Of a stretch of 13,981 nt of DNA, positions 1 to 6,556 are shown one piece after another. The stretch is from assembly GCA_026388345.1 (NCBI GenBank), contig JAPLJY010000086.1, positions 1 through 13,981 on the forward strand, written 5' to 3'. Source of the DNA: Deltaproteobacteria bacterium (lineage in GTDB: Bacteria; Desulfobacterota; Syntrophia; Syntrophales; UBA5619). The notes beneath the pieces were generated by a model. The model saw nothing but the letters and a program-made list of their open reading frames with translations, had not been told where the DNA came from and searched no databases. The translations under genes were made by a program, and so were the position numbers. Positions within the stretch are counted from its first letter, which is position 1. The number at the start of each line of letters is the position of its first letter.

Positions 1-14
1 CAAAAGCGAAGCAT
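1..14 (-). other. Possible start of a CDS running off the left edge
   Basis: On the minus strand, just past the premature stop of the proA fragment, there is a purine-rich stretch with a good ribosome-binding-site look (AAAGAGGTGAG) and then an ATG at 14-12, about 6 nt further on. Only four full codons (Met-Leu-Arg-Phe) lie inside the window, so no product can be named. It could equally be chance in an AT-rich junction. Confidence 0.2.
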
Positions 15-36
15 TTAAACTCACCTCTTTTTTTAA

Positions 37-441
37 TCAGTCCGCCGTTACGTTCGGGCGGGATTCGTAGATGATGCCGACAACCCCGAGGGGGATGCGC
101 ATCCGGCCGACGAGGAGGCCGTTCGGCCGCCGCCACATGGAGGTGATCTTGCCGACGGGATCGGGCAGGGCGGCCACCTCGGCAAGCCCCTGGGCGATCC
201 CCGCGAGGGTCGCCTCCGTAAGCGTCAGGCGGTCGATCATTGCCGGGGAGAGGCCGAGATCCCGTGCGTGGACGAGATCCTTTTCGTTTTCCCGGATCAG
301 GCAATCCCCGCTCCGGACGATGGCGTCCGCCATCGCGGCGAGCGCCCGGTTCTTGACATCGGTGGAGGTCCGGGCGAGGACGGCGGAGGCGCGTCTGGCC
401 TGCCGGCCCATTTCCGTCATCTGTAATGCGATCTCCGTCAT
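37..441 (-). pseudogene. proA: Truncated proA: N-terminal third of gamma-glutamyl phosphate reductase
   Basis: ProA is the NADPH-dependent glutamate-5-semialdehyde dehydrogenase that reduces gamma-glutamyl phosphate in the second step of proline synthesis. The 134 residues here match the family N-terminus: a helical start (MGRQARRAS), a DRL segment near residue 70, DPVGK near 95, and the conserved IPLGVVGIIYESRPNVTAD at the end. A TGA then stops the frame where full-length proteins (about 415 residues) continue with the cofactor-binding and catalytic-cysteine regions. The DNA beyond is AT-rich and does not resemble proA in any frame, so this is a break and not a simple nonsense change. The start at 441 follows a weak AGGA; a second in-frame ATG lies at 420. 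No proB is next to it. A fragment lacking the catalytic domain should be inactive. An assembly junction is an alternative to real disruption. Confidence 0.85.
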
Positions 442-524
442 GATTTCTATTCCTGTGCAAGCTTCGAGATGCACACGCCGCAATCGGCGCCGCGCGCGAT
501 CCACATTAGGTGTTCACAATTCCG

Positions 525-546
525 GCGGTTATCGTATAAAAACCGC
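525..546 (-). repeat. Small inverted repeat in the proA leader
   Basis: GCGGTT at 525-530 pairs with AACCGC at 541-546 across a 10-nt AT-rich loop. It lies in the predicted leader of the proA fragment, between promoter and start codon. It has no T-tract, so it is not a terminator. It may be a leader hairpin or chance. I see no other structure in the 246-bp gap 442-687 apart from the promoter at 573-601. Confidence 0.3.
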
Positions 547-572
547 TGACCTGCCGGGAGACAACCGACGAT

Positions 573-601
573 AATGTACAGGACCCATCGAACCGTGTCA
601 A
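573..601 (-). promoter_or_regulatory. Sigma70-type promoter upstream of the proA fragment
   Basis: On the minus strand, a consensus -35 TTGACA (601-596), a 17-nt spacer and a -10 TACATT (578-573, four of six consensus bases) form a good promoter. Transcription would start near 566 and leave a leader of about 125 nt before the ATG at 441. The fragment therefore still appears to have its own promoter, separate from the gntR operon upstream. Confidence 0.55.
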
Positions 602-687
602 GGCGATTTGCCGGACGGGACCCTCTGCATCCGGTCCTTTGTTCTTTCCGCGTTCCACCCTTTTCCGGGAATACCGAGCGACAGCCA

Positions 688-1452
688 TTACCGGCAGGCC
701 GGGCAGACAATCTCGCACTTGAAGCAGTGGTACTCGAAGCCGATGAAGGAGGCCTGGTAGAGCTCGAGGAACCGTGGGTTCACGAGCCGAGCCTTCTGGT
801 CCTCCGGCGTTGCCCCGATGAACTTCTTCGCATAGGCCATTGCCCCCCCGATGCCGTTCGGCTGGGAGACCCGGAGGCATTTTATCGAGTCCGTCTTCCC
901 CTCCTCATCCAGGGCCTTCGCCGGGCAAGTCTCGACGCAGATGTTGCAGTGGTTGCACAGCTCGTCACGGACTGGGGGATCGGACTCGATCGATAGATCG
1001 GTGAGGCAGGCGGTGAAGATGAGTCGCGTTCCGTAACGGGGATGGATGACGAGGTTGTGGCGGCCGAAGACGCCCAAGCCCGCCGCGACGGCCGCGTGCC
1101 GGAGCGAAAGATCGGCGACGACGCCCATGAAGGGAGCGGCCATGTTCAGCGGAAAGGAGGGGGCGATTGGCGCCGCCTTCGCCCGGAAACGGTCCTCGAT
1201 GAACTTCGCGATCAGGTAATTGTTCCGGGTCCCATGACTCATCATTGCCAGACGCGACATCATCCGTATCCGTTCGTTTGCCGATTCGAGCCCCCCTTCG
1301 AGCTCGCGATAACCCAGGACCACAAGCGACCGGACCCCGGGAAGCAGCGTCCGGGGATCCGGCGTGCGCGGAGAGCGGTAATCCTCGATGGCGGCAAACC
1401 CTACCACCTCGGCCCCCGTCTCCCGACCGAAATTGCGAATGGCCTCCTTCAT
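688..1452 (-). CDS. Short QueG-like double [4Fe-4S] protein
   Basis: This 254-residue protein resembles the catalytic and ferredoxin parts of epoxyqueuosine reductase (QueG), a cobalamin- and [4Fe-4S]-dependent enzyme related to reductive dehalogenases. The QueG-type core includes AAGLGVFGRHNLVIHP (about residues 123-138). Two clusters can be assigned: C166-x2-C169-x2-C172-x3-C176-P, then C192 and C243-x2-C246-x3-C250-P, with an extra C253. Canonical QueG has about 350-380 residues and a C-terminal HEAT-like region, which is missing here. By my eye alignment the catalytic Asp of the QueG DSAPxxER segment also has no clear counterpart. It is therefore probably a paralogue with another redox role. 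The start at 1452 has a strong AAAGGAGGGG site. It follows gntR by 39 bp on the same strand, so co-transcription is likely, but its link to the divergent operon is unknown. Confidence 0.82.
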   Translation of the reverse strand: MKEAIRNFGRETGAEVVGFAAIEDYRSPRTPDPRTLLPGVRSLVVLGYRELEGGLESANERIRMMSRLAMMSHGTRNNYLIAKFIEDRFRAKAAPIAPSFPLNMAAPFMGVVADLSLRHAAVAAGLGVFGRHNLVIHPRYGTRLIFTACLTDLSIESDPPVRDELCNHCNICVETCPAKALDEEGKTDSIKCLRVSQPNGIGGAMAYAKKFIGATPEDQKARLVNPRFLELYQASFIGFEYHCFKCEIVCPACR

Positions 1453-1491
1453 GATCCCCTCCTTTTCTAAATACCACCCGAATCAGCCGGT

Positions 1492-2181
1492 TCACGTCAG
1501 GAGGGCGGTTTCCGCCTTCAGCCGGAACAGGTAGACCTCTTTTGCGTGACCGATATGCCTTTCCACCAGGTTGTTCAACTGGGTCACATCGCGGGATTCG
1601 ATGGCGTCCACGATCCACTCGTGTTCCTCGAAGATCCGATTGAGAACATCCGGTGAGGACCAGGCGGCATAGCGGATGATTTGAGAGCGGTTCCTAAGAT
1701 CGTTGATCATCCGGTGGAGGGTGAGGTTCCCGGATAACTGAAACAGATGGTCGTGGAAATTGGTGTCCGCTTCAATCATGGCCACGATGTTTTTTTCGCA
1801 ACTGGCCTCTTTGATCTTCTCGACCAGCATTCTGAGCGTCTTGATGTCCTCCGCCGTTGCGTTTTCCAGAAAGAGCCGAGTGGCGAGCTGTTCCAGCGCT
1901 ACGCGGATGACGAAAATTTCTTCCACTTTCTGCTCGCTGAGCTCACTCACGACCACCCCTTTGAAAGGGGTGATGGTCACCAGTTCCTTGGTCTCCAGGA
2001 TCTTGAAGGCGTCCCGCACCCAGTAGCGGCTTACCCCGAACATCTCCGCCAGCGTCGCTTCGACCAGCCGTTCCCGCAACTTGAAAGCGCCGGTCAGGAT
2101 CATATTCTCGAGCCGGGAGACAAACTTCTGGAAATCCGTTTTGCTGACTGCCGGTTGCGTTGTTTGCTTAGAGGTTGGCAT
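1492..2181 (-). CDS. GntR-family (FCD/FadR subfamily) transcriptional regulator
   Basis: This is a 229-residue DNA-binding regulator. An N-terminal winged helix-turn-helix (about residues 16-80) carries the GntR signature LAEMFGVSRYWVRDAFKILE. A C-terminal all-helical FCD ligand-binding domain (about 85-220) contains the metal/ligand-type residues D139-x3-H143, H187 and H209. FCD regulators usually sense small carboxylic acids and bind TNGTNNNACNA-like palindromes. The start at 2181 follows an AGGA 8 nt upstream. The gene is divergent from the hydroxyacid dehydrogenase/Kor/dehydratase operon. Two identical ATTGTTAACAAT palindromes lie between them, one on its own predicted promoter and one on the operon promoter, which suggests autoregulation plus control of the operon. 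Its effector is likely a 2-hydroxy- or 2-oxoacid or acyl-CoA of the pathway; that is inference. Confidence 0.92.
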   Translation of the reverse strand: MPTSKQTTQPAVSKTDFQKFVSRLENMILTGAFKLRERLVEATLAEMFGVSRYWVRDAFKILETKELVTITPFKGVVVSELSEQKVEEIFVIRVALEQLATRLFLENATAEDIKTLRMLVEKIKEASCEKNIVAMIEADTNFHDHLFQLSGNLTLHRMINDLRNRSQIIRYAAWSSPDVLNRIFEEHEWIVDAIESRDVTQLNNLVERHIGHAKEVYLFRLKAETALLT

Positions 2182-2337
2182 ACACGTATCCTATGGGTTA
2201 CAATCGGTGAATTCCTGCACGGTGAAGCGGCACAAGCCGCAATACATTCTCCATGCACGGTCTGATGCCCCGGCGCCGAAGCCCGGGACCGGAATTCGAA
2301 TTTCTATCCATACTTTAAATGAACTTAAAAAGGAAAG

Positions 2338-2351
2338 TCAATACATATTGA
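2338..2351. repeat. Imperfect palindrome TCAATA-CA-TATTGA
   Basis: This is an inverted repeat with 6-bp arms and a 2-bp centre in the AT-rich leader region upstream of gntR. It differs from the ATTGTTAACAAT palindromes and occurs once. It could be a site for another regulator, or chance. Confidence 0.25.
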
Positions 2352-2427
2352 ATGACCGCCGGTTGCCCGTTCCGTTGGGCCGGGCGGGGGGTGTAATATC
2401 GGTTTTGTGTACATGGTTGCTATCCGG

Positions 2428-2439
2428 ATTGTTAACAAT
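2428..2439. promoter_or_regulatory. Operator copy 1 (ATTGTTAACAAT), on the gntR promoter
   Basis: This is a perfect 12-bp palindrome, and the flanking G and C extend it to 14 bp. It overlaps the last bases of the predicted -10 and the start site of the minus-strand promoter for gntR. The same 12 bp recur at 2669-2680 on the divergent promoter. The TTGTNNACAA core is of the kind bound by FCD-type GntR repressors. Binding of the adjacent GntR protein is inferred. Confidence 0.7.
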
Positions 2440-2465
2440 CTATCGCCGGTTTTGAACGATGTCAA
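2437..2465 (-). promoter_or_regulatory. Predicted gntR promoter
   Basis: On the minus strand, TTGACA (2465-2460), a 17-nt spacer and TAGATT (2442-2437, four of six) form a sigma70-like promoter. The start would fall near 2430, inside operator copy 1, so a bound repressor would block it. The resulting gntR leader is long, about 250 nt, and I recognise no riboswitch or leader peptide in it. Confidence 0.6.
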
Positions 2466-2635
2466 GCTTTTTCGTGCAGGAAACAACCGGTGCGTGGAAA
2501 ATACTTCCGGGGTACGGGACGGAACGTAGTGCGACCCATTCACCACAGGCGATTCTTCAGAAAAGAGAGACCTGCGCCCGCTTGAACGATGGATTCCGCA
2601 TCCAACGTATGGCCAGTTCCGTTTCTTTTTTTTGC

Positions 2636-2664
2636 TTGACAGGCAGTGGTTGACCTGCTAAGAG
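2636..2664 (+). promoter_or_regulatory. Predicted promoter of the hydroxyacid/Kor/dehydratase operon
   Basis: A consensus -35 TTGACA (2636-2641), a 17-nt spacer and a weak -10 TAAGAG (2659-2664) preceded by an extended TGC form the best plus-strand promoter in this gap. The start would be near 2671, directly on operator copy 2. The leader to the dehydrogenase ATG at 2766 is about 95 nt. Confidence 0.6.
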
Positions 2665-2668
2665 CCAG

Positions 2669-2680
2669 ATTGTTAACAAT
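2669..2680. promoter_or_regulatory. Operator copy 2 (ATTGTTAACAAT), on the operon promoter
   Basis: This is a second exact copy of the 12-bp palindrome; with the preceding G, 13 bp are shared with copy 1. It begins 4 bp after the predicted -10 and covers the predicted +1, a classic repressor position. The two palindrome centres are 241 bp apart, which would also allow looping. Assignment to the neighbouring GntR protein is inferred from position and motif type. Confidence 0.7.
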
Positions 2681-2765
2681 TTGAAAAACAATTTACGTGA
2701 CAACGAGATTGATTCATATAAACAGCGGTGTTGAAGACTTTAGACCAATAGGAGGATACGGATCG

Positions 2766-3728
2766 ATGGGTTCGAAATTCAAGGTGCTTCTCTTTGAGAC
2801 CATGCACGCGGAAGGAACGAGGTTTTTGGCGGAGAAGTGTGAGCTGGTTTACGCCAAGTCCTTTGATGAACCGCACCTGATTTCCCTGGTCGGCGACGTG
2901 GATGCCATTGTAATCCGGGCCAACGGCGCCGTATCCCGGGCGGTGATTGGCGCCGCCGGGAAGCTCAAGGTCATCGGGCGGCATGGCGTAGGCCTCGATG
3001 GCATCGATCTGGATGCGGCCAGGGAACGCGGCATCCAGGTGGTTTACACGCCCATAGCCAACACCGAGAGCGTGGCGGAGCATTTCGTCGCCATTGCCCT
3101 GATGCTGGCCAAGAAGATGAAACAGGGCGACATCGCCGTCCGTCAGGGTAACTGGAAGGCCCGGTACGAACTGATCGGGACGGAGCTCCGGGGCAAGGCT
3201 CTGGGCGTCCTCGGATTCGGCCGCATCGGCCAGCAGACCGCCCGCATCTGCCATTACGGTTTTTCCATGCCGGTTGTGTATTACGATGTGATCAGCTATC
3301 CCGAAGCGGAGGCCGAGTTCAAGGCGGTCCGGGCCGAGATGGAAGAAGTCTGCCGGAAGGCCGATTTCATTTCCGTCAATCTGCCCCTGCTGCCGGACAC
3401 GCGCGGCTGCATCAACGCCGGACTCATCGGGCATATGAAATCATCGGCGATCCTGGTCAACATGGCCCGCGGTCCCATCTGGAACGAAGCCGACGTTCTG
3501 GAGGCGCTCAAGACCGGGAGGATTGCCGCCGCCGGTGCGGATGTGTTCGAAGAGGAGCCCACGCCAGCGCAGAATCCGCTCTTTACCGTGGACAATTTTG
3601 TGGGAACGCCGCACATGGCCGCCCATACCGACGAGGGGATGATGCGGATGAGCCTGGTGGCGAAGGACGTTTTGGCAGTTCTGGAGGGGCGAAGGCCGGA
3701 ATTTCCAGTTCCGGGATCTGTTCATTAA
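2766..3728 (+). CDS. D-isomer-specific 2-hydroxyacid dehydrogenase (SerA-like)
   Basis: This 320-residue NAD(P)-dependent dehydrogenase interconverts a 2-hydroxyacid and its 2-oxoacid. It shows the family's split catalytic domain, with the Rossmann fold in the middle: G150-F-G152-R-I-G155 and, after the second strand, D174, which favours NAD. The catalytic triad is R235 (VNMARG), E264 (DVFEEEP) and H283 (GTPHMAAHT). It lacks the ACT and regulatory domains of true biosynthetic 3-phosphoglycerate dehydrogenases, so a catabolic role suits it better than serine synthesis. The start at 2766 has AGGAGG 10 nt upstream; an in-frame GTG at 2697 lies closer to the promoter but has no ribosome-binding site. 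It is the first gene of the operon, 31 bp before korD, so its 2-oxoacid product is probably handed to the Kor complex. The substrate is unknown. Confidence 0.9.
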   Translation: MGSKFKVLLFETMHAEGTRFLAEKCELVYAKSFDEPHLISLVGDVDAIVIRANGAVSRAVIGAAGKLKVIGRHGVGLDGIDLDAARERGIQVVYTPIANTESVAEHFVAIALMLAKKMKQGDIAVRQGNWKARYELIGTELRGKALGVLGFGRIGQQTARICHYGFSMPVVYYDVISYPEAEAEFKAVRAEMEEVCRKADFISVNLPLLPDTRGCINAGLIGHMKSSAILVNMARGPIWNEADVLEALKTGRIAAAGADVFEEEPTPAQNPLFTVDNFVGTPHMAAHTDEGMMRMSLVAKDVLAVLEGRRPEFPVPGSVH

Positions 3729-3759
3729 CCATTAATATCTTTTGAAACGAGGAGTTCCT

Positions 3760-3996
3760 ATGCAGAAAGTGACCCTGTTTCCTCAAGCATGCAAAGGGAT
3801 GGAAGATTGCGGGATTTGTGCCTTCGTCTGCCCCAAGTCTCTGTTCGTTGCATCCGAGGAGATGAACGAGGCGGGTTACCTGCCGCCGCTGCCTCCTGAT
3901 GAGGAGAAATGCACGGCTTGCGGTAACTGTATGATTTATTGCCCTGATTTCGCCATTGCGGTTGAGGGTGGCGCCGTGGACGGAGGAGAGGAATAA
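3760..3996 (+). CDS. korD: 2-oxoacid:ferredoxin oxidoreductase, delta (ferredoxin-like) subunit
   Basis: This is a 78-residue two-cluster ferredoxin subunit. Cluster motifs are C11-x5-C17-x2-C20-x3-C24-P and C51-x2-C54-x2-C57-x3-C61-P; the first has an enlarged first gap. It would carry electrons from the catalytic subunits to soluble ferredoxin. The start at 3760 is preceded by GAGGAG with a 5-nt spacer, better than an in-frame TTG at 3742 that overlaps that site. It sits 4 bp before the alpha subunit gene, in the D-A-B-C order seen in many four-subunit Kor enzymes of anaerobes. The specific 2-oxoacid is not determined by this subunit. Confidence 0.9.
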   Translation: MQKVTLFPQACKGMEDCGICAFVCPKSLFVASEEMNEAGYLPPLPPDEEKCTACGNCMIYCPDFAIAVEGGAVDGGEE

Positions 3997-4000
3997 GACA

Positions 4001-5155
4001 ATGGGTGATGCAAAACGAATCAATACAGGTACACATTTCATGATAGGCAATCAGGCCTGTGTGGAAGGGGTCATCGCCGCCGGATGCGGGTTTGCCGCCG
4101 GCTACCCGATTACACCGGCCAGCGAGGTGTTCAACTCACTGTGCAAGCAATTGCCCAAGGTGGGCGGAACCCTGCTGCAGACGGAGGACGAGATTGCTGC
4201 GGTCTGCGCCGCCATCGGCGCCTCCTGGACGGGGCTCAAGTCCATGACCGTGACCTCGGGACCGGGGATCAGCCTGATGCAGGAGAACATCGGGCTCGCC
4301 GTGGGCACCGAAACGCCGCTGGTCATCGTCGATGTCCAGCGGCTGGGACCCTCGACAGGTGTTCCGGCGGTCGGCATGGCCGGTGACATGGTGCAGGTCG
4401 CCCGCGGTTCGCACGGCGATTACCAGATCATTGCCATCTGCCCGGAAAGCCCCCAGGAGATGTTCGACATGACGGTGAAGGCCTTCAACCTGGCCGAGGA
4501 GTACCGGGTTCCGGTTTTCGTGATGGCCGAGGGTTTTGTCGGCCACATGCGGGAACGCGTCGTCATTCCCGAGGAAAGTGAAATCAAGTTGGTCAACCGC
4601 AAGATCACCCAGGGCGGTGAGCGCCTGACCCGCTGCGACTTCCTTGATCCCGAGGTGGCCCCCATGCCCATTTTCGGACGGGGCCTGAAGACGCACGTGA
4701 CCAGTTCCTGTCACGATGAGCACGGCGATCGTAACCTGAGCGATCCGGATGTGATGCACCGCTACATCATGAACCCCATCGAGAAGATCCTCCGCAAGCG
4801 GGACCGGATCGTGGAGGTGGAGGCCGATTACGAAGGTGCCAAGCTGGTCCTGGTTTCCTACGGTTGCGTTTCCCGGTCGTCCCGGCAGGCGGCGGAGATG
4901 GCCCGCGCCGCCAGCCTCAAGGTGGGGACGCTCCGTCTGAAGACGGCATGGCCGTTCCCCGACAAGGAGGTGAGGGCGGCGGCGGAGTCGGCCGATTTCG
5001 TCCTCGTCCTGGAGAACAACGTAGGCCAGATGTATCCGTATATCAAGGCTGAGTCCGCCCATGCCTGCAAGGTCGGTTTCCTCGGACCGCAGGTTCTGGG
5101 CCAGATCCACGACCCGCAGTATATACTGGCCAAGATCAGGGAGATATTGAAATGA
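4001..5155 (+). CDS. korA: 2-oxoacid:ferredoxin oxidoreductase, alpha subunit
   Basis: This 384-residue alpha subunit belongs to the 2-oxoglutarate/2-oxoisovalerate:ferredoxin oxidoreductase group. The N-terminal pyrimidine-binding domain has GYPITPASE near residue 30 and QTEDEIAAV near 60, where the Glu would contact thiamine diphosphate. SGPGISLMQENIG follows near 85, and a transketolase-C-like domain occupies the C-terminal third. With beta it forms the core that oxidatively decarboxylates a 2-oxoacid with CoA to acyl-CoA, CO2 and reduced ferredoxin. GGAGGAGAGG lies upstream of the chosen ATG at 4001. Its TGA overlaps the beta start (ATGA), so the two are translationally coupled. The closest named family is 2-oxoglutarate (Kor), but branched-chain or other 2-oxoacids cannot be excluded. 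Confidence 0.92.
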   Translation: MGDAKRINTGTHFMIGNQACVEGVIAAGCGFAAGYPITPASEVFNSLCKQLPKVGGTLLQTEDEIAAVCAAIGASWTGLKSMTVTSGPGISLMQENIGLAVGTETPLVIVDVQRLGPSTGVPAVGMAGDMVQVARGSHGDYQIIAICPESPQEMFDMTVKAFNLAEEYRVPVFVMAEGFVGHMRERVVIPEESEIKLVNRKITQGGERLTRCDFLDPEVAPMPIFGRGLKTHVTSSCHDEHGDRNLSDPDVMHRYIMNPIEKILRKRDRIVEVEADYEGAKLVLVSYGCVSRSSRQAAEMARAASLKVGTLRLKTAWPFPDKEVRAAAESADFVLVLENNVGQMYPYIKAESAHACKVGFLGPQVLGQIHDPQYILAKIREILK

Positions 5156-5985
5156 GCGAAAAAATCCACCCCCTTCGAAAATACATGCGGCCGGAGGTCA
5201 AGAAAACGACCTTCTGCCCCGGCTGCGGCGCCGGAATCATCACCCAGGCCCTCCTGCGGGCGATCGATGAACTGGGCATCAACATCGACGACTGCGTCTT
5301 CGTGTCGGGCATCGGCTGCTCGGCCTGGATTCCCAGCCCGCTGATCAATGCGGACATGCTCCATACGACCCACGGCCGGCCGATCGCCTTTGCCTCGGGC
5401 GTGAAGCTGGGGCTTCCGGACAAGCACGTCATCGTCGTCAGCGGCGACGGCGATCTCTCCGCCATCGGCGGCAACCATCTGATCCACGCCGCCCGGCGCA
5501 ACATCAACCTGACCGTGATCCTGGTCAACAACGGCATCTACGGCATGACGGGCGGGCAGACGGCCCCGACCACCCCCCATGGGATGACCACCATCACCAG
5601 CCCCTACGGCAACAACGAATACGAATTCGACATCTCCGCACTGGTCAAGGCGGCGGGGGCCTCCTATGTGGCTCGCTGGACGACCTACCATCCGCGGCAG
5701 ATGACCAAATCGATCAAGAAGGGGATCCAGAAGAAGGGCTTTGCCATGATCGAGGTGATCACGCAGTGTCCGGTTCAGTACGGCCGGGTTTCCAAACAGG
5801 GCAGCGCCGTGAACATGCTGAAGAACTACAAGCAAACCGGTATCCGCATCGAGAAGGCGGCCAAGATGAATGCCGCGGAGCTTGCGGGCAAGATCGTCGA
5901 AGGGGAGTTCGTGGACAGCGACCGGCCCGAACTGCTCTCCGCAAGCGCTGCCGCGCTGCAGGCACGGACGGGAGGTAACAAATAA
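5152..5985 (+). CDS. korB: 2-oxoacid:ferredoxin oxidoreductase, beta (TPP-binding) subunit
   Basis: This 277-residue beta subunit binds thiamine diphosphate and a proximal [4Fe-4S] cluster. The visible cluster ligands are C22-P-G-C25, C56 (GIGCSAW) and C206 (ITQCPVQYG). The TPP/Mg motif runs from GDGD (about 98-101) to the NNGIYGMTGGQ stretch near 126-136. The pattern is the standard one for the separate-beta Kor/Vor families. It overlaps korA by 4 bp and ends in a TAATG overlap with korC, so all four subunits are tightly coupled. The protein is cytoplasmic. Confidence 0.93.
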   Translation: MSEKIHPLRKYMRPEVKKTTFCPGCGAGIITQALLRAIDELGINIDDCVFVSGIGCSAWIPSPLINADMLHTTHGRPIAFASGVKLGLPDKHVIVVSGDGDLSAIGGNHLIHAARRNINLTVILVNNGIYGMTGGQTAPTTPHGMTTITSPYGNNEYEFDISALVKAAGASYVARWTTYHPRQMTKSIKKGIQKKGFAMIEVITQCPVQYGRVSKQGSAVNMLKNYKQTGIRIEKAAKMNAAELAGKIVEGEFVDSDRPELLSASAAALQARTGGNK

Positions 5986-6530
5986 TGGCACAGACAGACA
6001 TCACCATCGCGGGCGTGGGAGGGCAGGGATCGATCCTGGCCGGGGTCATCCTGGGGACCGCCGTCGTGACCTACGACAACAAGTATGCCGCGCAGACCCA
6101 GGGCTATTCTTCGGAACTCAGGGGCGGGTACGCCGCGACCTGGATGATCATATCGGACGTTCCGGTCCGGTTTCCCCGCGTGACGGCCCCGGACATCCTG
6201 GTGGCCCAGGCACAGGATGCCATCAACCGTTTTGCGAAGACGCTCAAACCCAAGGGACTTCTGATCATCGACAGCGACATGATCGCCGAGCCCCCTGCCG
6301 ACATCGAACGGGTCATCCGGGTGCCGGCGACATCCATCTCCCGGAACGAACTCAAGGCGCCGGTCGTGGCCAACATGATCATGCTCGGCGCGCTCTGGCA
6401 GGCAACGGGGATCGTGACCCGGCAGGCCATCGAGAAGGCGATCGTCGATTTCGTGCCCCGCGGCAAGGACAAGCTGAACCTGGATGCCTTCGAACGCGGC
6501 GCCCGGGTGGTGGAGAACCAGAAAGTTTAA
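5985..6530 (+). CDS. korC: 2-oxoacid:ferredoxin oxidoreductase, gamma subunit
   Basis: This 181-residue gamma subunit (POR/KOR catalytic gamma family) contains the GVGGQGSILAG nucleotide/CoA-type motif at residues 10-20 and the conserved AQTQGYSSELRGG stretch near 36-48. It completes the four-subunit enzyme. The start codon overlaps the korB stop by one base and GGGAGG lies upstream. The next gene, the dehydratase, begins 26 bp after the stop with its own AAGGGAGA site, which supports one transcript through both. Confidence 0.92.
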   Translation: MAQTDITIAGVGGQGSILAGVILGTAVVTYDNKYAAQTQGYSSELRGGYAATWMIISDVPVRFPRVTAPDILVAQAQDAINRFAKTLKPKGLLIIDSDMIAEPPADIERVIRVPATSISRNELKAPVVANMIMLGALWQATGIVTRQAIEKAIVDFVPRGKDKLNLDAFERGARVVENQKV

Positions 6531-6556
6531 ACACATCAAATTAAGGGAGAAAAAAT

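Noticed and set aside
509..520. A partial operator match in the proA leader (ATTGTGAACACC on the minus strand, 9 of 12 bases)
   Set aside because: Matches of this quality are expected several times by chance in 14 kb, and the site is not palindromic.
615..655. Possible terminator after the QueG-like gene (GGACC/GGTCC and CCGGA/TCCGG short stems)
   Set aside because: The stems are only 5 bp, overlap each other and have no T-tract on the minus strand.
2405..2416. TTTGTGTACATG near operator copy 1, as a possible third operator
   Set aside because: It shares only the TGTNNACA core with the palindrome (7 of 12 bases) and does not overlap a predicted start site.
2459..2653. A 64-codon plus-strand frame inside the divergent control region
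   Set aside because: It overlaps both predicted promoters and has no recognisable product or convincing ribosome-binding site.
2697..2765. Upstream in-frame GTG at 2697 as the start of the hydroxyacid dehydrogenase
   Set aside because: It has no ribosome-binding site, lies close to the predicted transcription start, and the added residues are not part of the family; the ATG at 2766 has AGGAGG.
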